From: a bacterium
Lineage (GTDB): Bacteria > Bacteroidota > Bacteroidia > Cytophagales > Thermonemataceae
NCBI GenBank assembly: GCA_025362415.1
Contig: JANYGM010000364.1
Location: 1-7,040, forward strand
Reading direction: 5' to 3'
DNA: 7,040 bases
Part shown: one piece after another, positions 5,504 through 7,040 of the stretch
How positions within the stretch are numbered: position 1 is the first letter of the stretch
How the letters are laid out: each line of letters begins with the position of its first letter
The notes under the pieces: generated by a model
What the model was told of the DNA's origin: nothing
What the model saw: only the letters and a program-made list of their open reading frames with translations
Databases searched by the model: none
Program-made: the position numbers and the translations under genes

Positions 5504-5585
5504 CTAGTGTACATTTTGTTGTAAATTTCTATTTTTTAAATATTTCGTTTTAAATATTTTGTTTAATTTAAGCCCCAAAATTTGT

Positions 5586-6107
5586 ATGAAAAAAACCTTT
5601 GCTTCCGTTCTAGTTGCTTGTTTATTTTTTGCAACTACTCCCTCAAAATTGTCAGCACAATTTAATCTCAAAAAAGAAATTGGAAAAGCCACACAAAACA
5701 CAAAGTCACAAGGAGATGAGCTTGATGAACGAGGGAAACTTGTTCTGCAAAAGTTCATTGATATTTTGCTAGAACCAGATTTTGAGGTTGCCGCTGAAAA
5801 AGCATTGCAGGTCATTCATAAAAGTGATTTTAATAATTCTGGGGAAGCACTCAAAAGTGACCGTTTGCAGTTTAGCTTCAAAAAAGCTTGGCAAAATGCG
5901 AAATTTTATCAAAATCCTATCAAAATCACGAGGGTACAAAAGACAAGCCTTTCAGGAATTGGCTTTAAAGATACAGCAGAAAATGGCACATCTTACAAAG
6001 TGTGGGTAGGAAAGAAAAAAGGCGTAAACGGTATGCCTGCGCCTATTTATGTGTTTTTTCCTGCAGGTGGTGGAGAACCAAAAATCCACGACTATGGTAG
6101 TTTGTAA
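5586..6107 (+). CDS. Secreted protein of unknown function
   Basis: The ATG at 5586 is chosen over an upstream TTG at 5559 because it starts a proper signal peptide: MKK, a hydrophobic core FASVLVACLFFATT, then KLSA before Gln25, a typical Bacteroidota signal peptidase I site. LVAC at residues 9-12 resembles a lipobox but comes too early and is followed by more hydrophobic residues, so a lipoprotein is less likely. The product is 173 aa. The mature part (about 149 aa) begins polar and Lys-rich (25-45), has a helical acidic stretch (44-75), then a likely beta-rich C-terminal half (about 112-158) ending in PAPIYVFFPAGGGEPKIHDY. I do not recognise the family. It has its own promoter and lies 113 nt before the 152-aa gene, whose promoter is nearly identical, so the two are probably coregulated. 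Only a weak hairpin (6121-6149) follows it. Confidence 0.82.
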   Translation: MKKTFASVLVACLFFATTPSKLSAQFNLKKEIGKATQNTKSQGDELDERGKLVLQKFIDILLEPDFEVAAEKALQVIHKSDFNNSGEALKSDRLQFSFKKAWQNAKFYQNPIKITRVQKTSLSGIGFKDTAENGTSYKVWVGKKKGVNGMPAPIYVFFPAGGGEPKIHDYGSL

Positions 6108-6147
6108 GTATCTACAAACAAAAAGTTAATGTTTTTGAAAAAAACTT

Positions 6148-6177
6148 TTGCAAATCAGAAACTTACAATTATATTTA
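6148..6177 (+). promoter_or_regulatory. Promoter of the 152-aa gene, near-copy of the preceding promoter
   Basis: TTG (6148-6150), a 19-nt spacer and TATATTTA (6170-6177) match the Bacteroidota promoter except for the last base of the -7 box. The 29 bases from 6148 to 6176 are identical to 5474-5502 at 27 positions, including the whole spacer except two adjacent bases. This is more similarity than two independent promoters need, so it indicates duplication or a shared regulator site. Confidence 0.55.
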
Positions 6178-6220
6178 AGAGATTTTTTTAATTATTTCAA
6201 ACAATTTAATTCAACAAAAA

Positions 6221-6679
6221 ATGTCAAATCTTGCAAGTCTAATAGAACAAGCAGTTGCAGCTGGTTATGGAGCAAACATCAAACCGCTAGACAACAACGC
6301 TGGGCATCAATGGGATTATGCCCTCAAATATGCTGATAGCGACAAATTACGCTATCAATATGTGTATTTGAGTGAGTATCTTGACCCAAAACTCAATAAA
6401 AATGTGTTTTTTATTAGAAGTTTTGCTGGGCATCTTACGCCTGCTATTAGTAGCGTTGATTTGTTGCGTGAGGCTGAATACGGTTTTGTAAGTATGATTT
6501 GTCTCAAAAAAATGAAACAACCAGACGGCACAGAGAAAGAAGGAATTTATTTGCAAACAGTCATTCCTGCGGAATACATCAACGGAAATTATGTTAATTT
6601 CTTGGCTATTGTTCACGAAATAGCAGCTAATGCGGATTATGTAGAAAAGAAATTTTTTGCAGGCGCAGACGCAAACTAA
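6221..6679 (+). CDS. 152-aa cytoplasmic protein, possibly YbjN/type III chaperone-like fold
   Basis: The protein has no signal peptide or membrane segment. It starts with an amphipathic helix (MSNLASLIEQAVAAGYG) and continues with alternating strands: WDYALKYA (31-38), YQYVYLSEYLD (46-55), NVFFIRSFAG (61-70), then EYGFVSMICLKKM (86-98), a turn PDGTEKEG, a strand IYLQTVIPAE (109-118) and a final helix VNFLAIVHEIAANADYVEKKFF (125-146). This helix-strands-helix order and the C-terminal pattern of strand, proline, then amphipathic helix resemble the YbjN/type III secretion chaperone-like fold, which is inference from pattern only. The ATG follows CAACAAAAA. It has its own promoter at 6148 and a strong terminator at 6761, so it can be a single-gene transcript. 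A dispersed repeat starts 2 nt after its stop codon. The function is unknown. Confidence 0.85.
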   Translation: MSNLASLIEQAVAAGYGANIKPLDNNAGHQWDYALKYADSDKLRYQYVYLSEYLDPKLNKNVFFIRSFAGHLTPAISSVDLLREAEYGFVSMICLKKMKQPDGTEKEGIYLQTVIPAEYINGNYVNFLAIVHEIAANADYVEKKFFAGADAN

Positions 6680-6680
6680 G

Positions 6681-6725
6681 TAATTGTGAATTTTTAATTG
6701 TGAATTGTGAATTGTGAATGAATAC
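6681..6725. repeat. ATTGTGAATT repeat, reverse copy of the aceB-leader repeat
   Basis: Four overlapping ATTGTGAA units run from 6681 and end GAATGAATAC. Read on the minus strand this gives GTATTCATTCACAATT followed by further units, the same order as 5092-5122 but with about 14 bases (extra ACAATTC units) more. It begins 2 nt after the stop codon of the 152-aa gene. The copy-number difference suggests slippage or unit-wise expansion. Confidence 0.75.
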
Positions 6726-6760
6726 AAAATATTGATAATCAATTCATTAAATCAATTTAT

Positions 6761-6797
6761 AACTTTCCAAAAATTGAAAACTTTTGGAAAGTTTTTT
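6761..6797 (+). terminator. Rho-independent terminator after the 152-aa gene
   Basis: AACTTTCCAAAA (6761-6772) pairs perfectly over 12 bp with TTTTGGAAAGTT (6782-6793) around a 9-nt loop, and TTTT follows directly. It lies about 80 nt past the stop codon of the 152-aa gene and only 13 nt before the start codon of the next gene, so that gene either starts from a promoter overlapping the hairpin or depends on read-through. On the minus strand the A-rich arm is followed by ATAAATTGAT, which is a poor U-run. Confidence 0.85.
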
Positions 6798-6810
6798 ATA
6801 AAATATTTTT

Positions 6811-7040
6811 ATGTGTGAATGTGAAGAAATACCAAATTCTTGGGGAAATAGTCCTATTGATTGGCGTAGTATTGCGTATCAAAAACTAACTTTTGATGCA
6901 CAAACTATTTATGAAGGCTATTCAGAGGCATTTTTTTATTGCGAAAAATGTCAAACATCTTACCAACTTACAGAAGATGTAGGTTATCATTATCCCACCT
7001 ATTCATTTGTCAAAATTGCTAAAAGATACGAAGCAATACC
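6811..7040 (+). CDS. Partial CDS, N-terminal part of a Cys-motif protein of unknown function
   Basis: An open frame starts at ATG 6811 and runs without a stop to the window end (76 complete codons), so the 3' end is missing. The protein begins MCECEEIPNSWGNSP and later has YCEKCQTSY (43-51). A Cys-x-Cys and a Cys-x-x-Cys pair in one short protein suggest a small zinc-binding fold, though ligands could also lie beyond the window. It is rich in Tyr and Trp with no signal peptide. The ATG follows an AT-rich leader (AAATATTTTT) and is very close to the terminator at 6761-6797. No clear TTG / TAnnTTTG promoter is seen; AACTTTTG at 6779-6786 is a one-mismatch -7 box without a -33 partner. The family is not recognised. 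Confidence 0.7.
   Translation, partial: MCECEEIPNSWGNSPIDWRSIAYQKLTFDAQTIYEGYSEAFFYCEKCQTSYQLTEDVGYHYPTYSFVKIAKRYEAI

Larger units (their letters stand above)
5037..5585. other. Intergenic region between divergent aceB and the secreted-protein gene, 549 nt
   Basis: No real gene is seen; the minus-strand open frame at 5023-5241 is the translation of the AT-rich repeat. From left to right the region holds the ATTCACAATT-type repeat (5041-5122), an AT-rich stretch where the aceB promoter must lie, a small hairpin with TTGTTTTT / AAAAACAA arms (5293-5313), hairpin element C (5321-5392) and the promoter of the plus-strand gene (5474-5503). For aceB, the minus strand offers only a weak match, TACTTTCG near 5142, with TTTG 16 nt upstream; the spacing is short, so it is not listed separately. 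Confidence 0.65.

Noticed and set aside
5559..5585. TTG start giving nine extra N-terminal residues on the secreted protein
   Set aside because: The ATG at 5586 begins a standard MKK signal peptide; the extension would place nine non-signal residues before it.
6347..6742. 131-aa minus-strand open frame opposite the 152-aa gene
   Set aside because: It lies antisense to a well-supported gene, starts in the ATTGTGAATT repeat (IHNSQLKIHN) and has no promoter or family features.

Overview
The window looks like chromosomal DNA from a Bacteroidota bacterium, most likely Cytophagales or a relative. The evidence is AT-rich DNA, very AT-rich intergenic regions, start codons preceded by A-rich rather than Shine-Dalgarno leaders, and several promoter-like sites of the Bacteroidota type (TTG, 19-20 nt, TAnnTTTG). 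The genus cannot be fixed from this sequence. Nothing points to a prophage, plasmid or IS transposase; the unusual content is non-coding.

Layout, left to right. Positions 1-68 hold a GC-rich nested inverted repeat. A minus-strand small gene follows (221-439; 72 aa, membrane segment plus His/Asn/Lys-rich tail), with its own terminator (145-185) and a promoter/operator candidate (491-522). Next is a repeat-filled gap containing a 25-bp perfect inverted repeat (667-777) whose second arm supplies the -33 box of a promoter for a bestrophin-family channel gene (826-1767, +). That gene converges on the glyoxylate-shunt pair, encoded on the minus strand as aceB (malate synthase A, 3456-5036) followed by aceA (isocitrate lyase, 1945-3219). 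Together these two enzymes turn isocitrate and acetyl-CoA into succinate and malate, bypassing the decarboxylating steps of the TCA cycle for growth on acetate or fatty acids. No aceK lies next to them.

Divergent from aceB are two short plus-strand genes, a secreted 173-aa protein (5586-6107) and a 152-aa cytoplasmic protein (6221-6679). Each has its own promoter, and the two promoters are near-identical copies (27/29 bases). A strong terminator (6761-6797) ends this block. The window closes inside a further plus-strand gene with Cys-x-Cys and Cys-x-x-Cys motifs (from 6811).

The most interesting signal surrounds the ace genes. Two hairpins between aceB and aceA (A, 3262-3330; B, 3378-3443) carry the same 32-nt loop core in opposite orientation (31/32 identical), but each loop is closed by its own 16-18 bp stem of largely different sequence. 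A related, degenerate hairpin (C, 5321-5392) lies upstream of aceB, and a possible fourth (D, 1865-1917) lies downstream of aceA. A conserved loop with variable but self-complementary stems is not the pattern of an ordinary terminator or simple insertion. It suggests an undescribed regulatory or mobile hairpin family.
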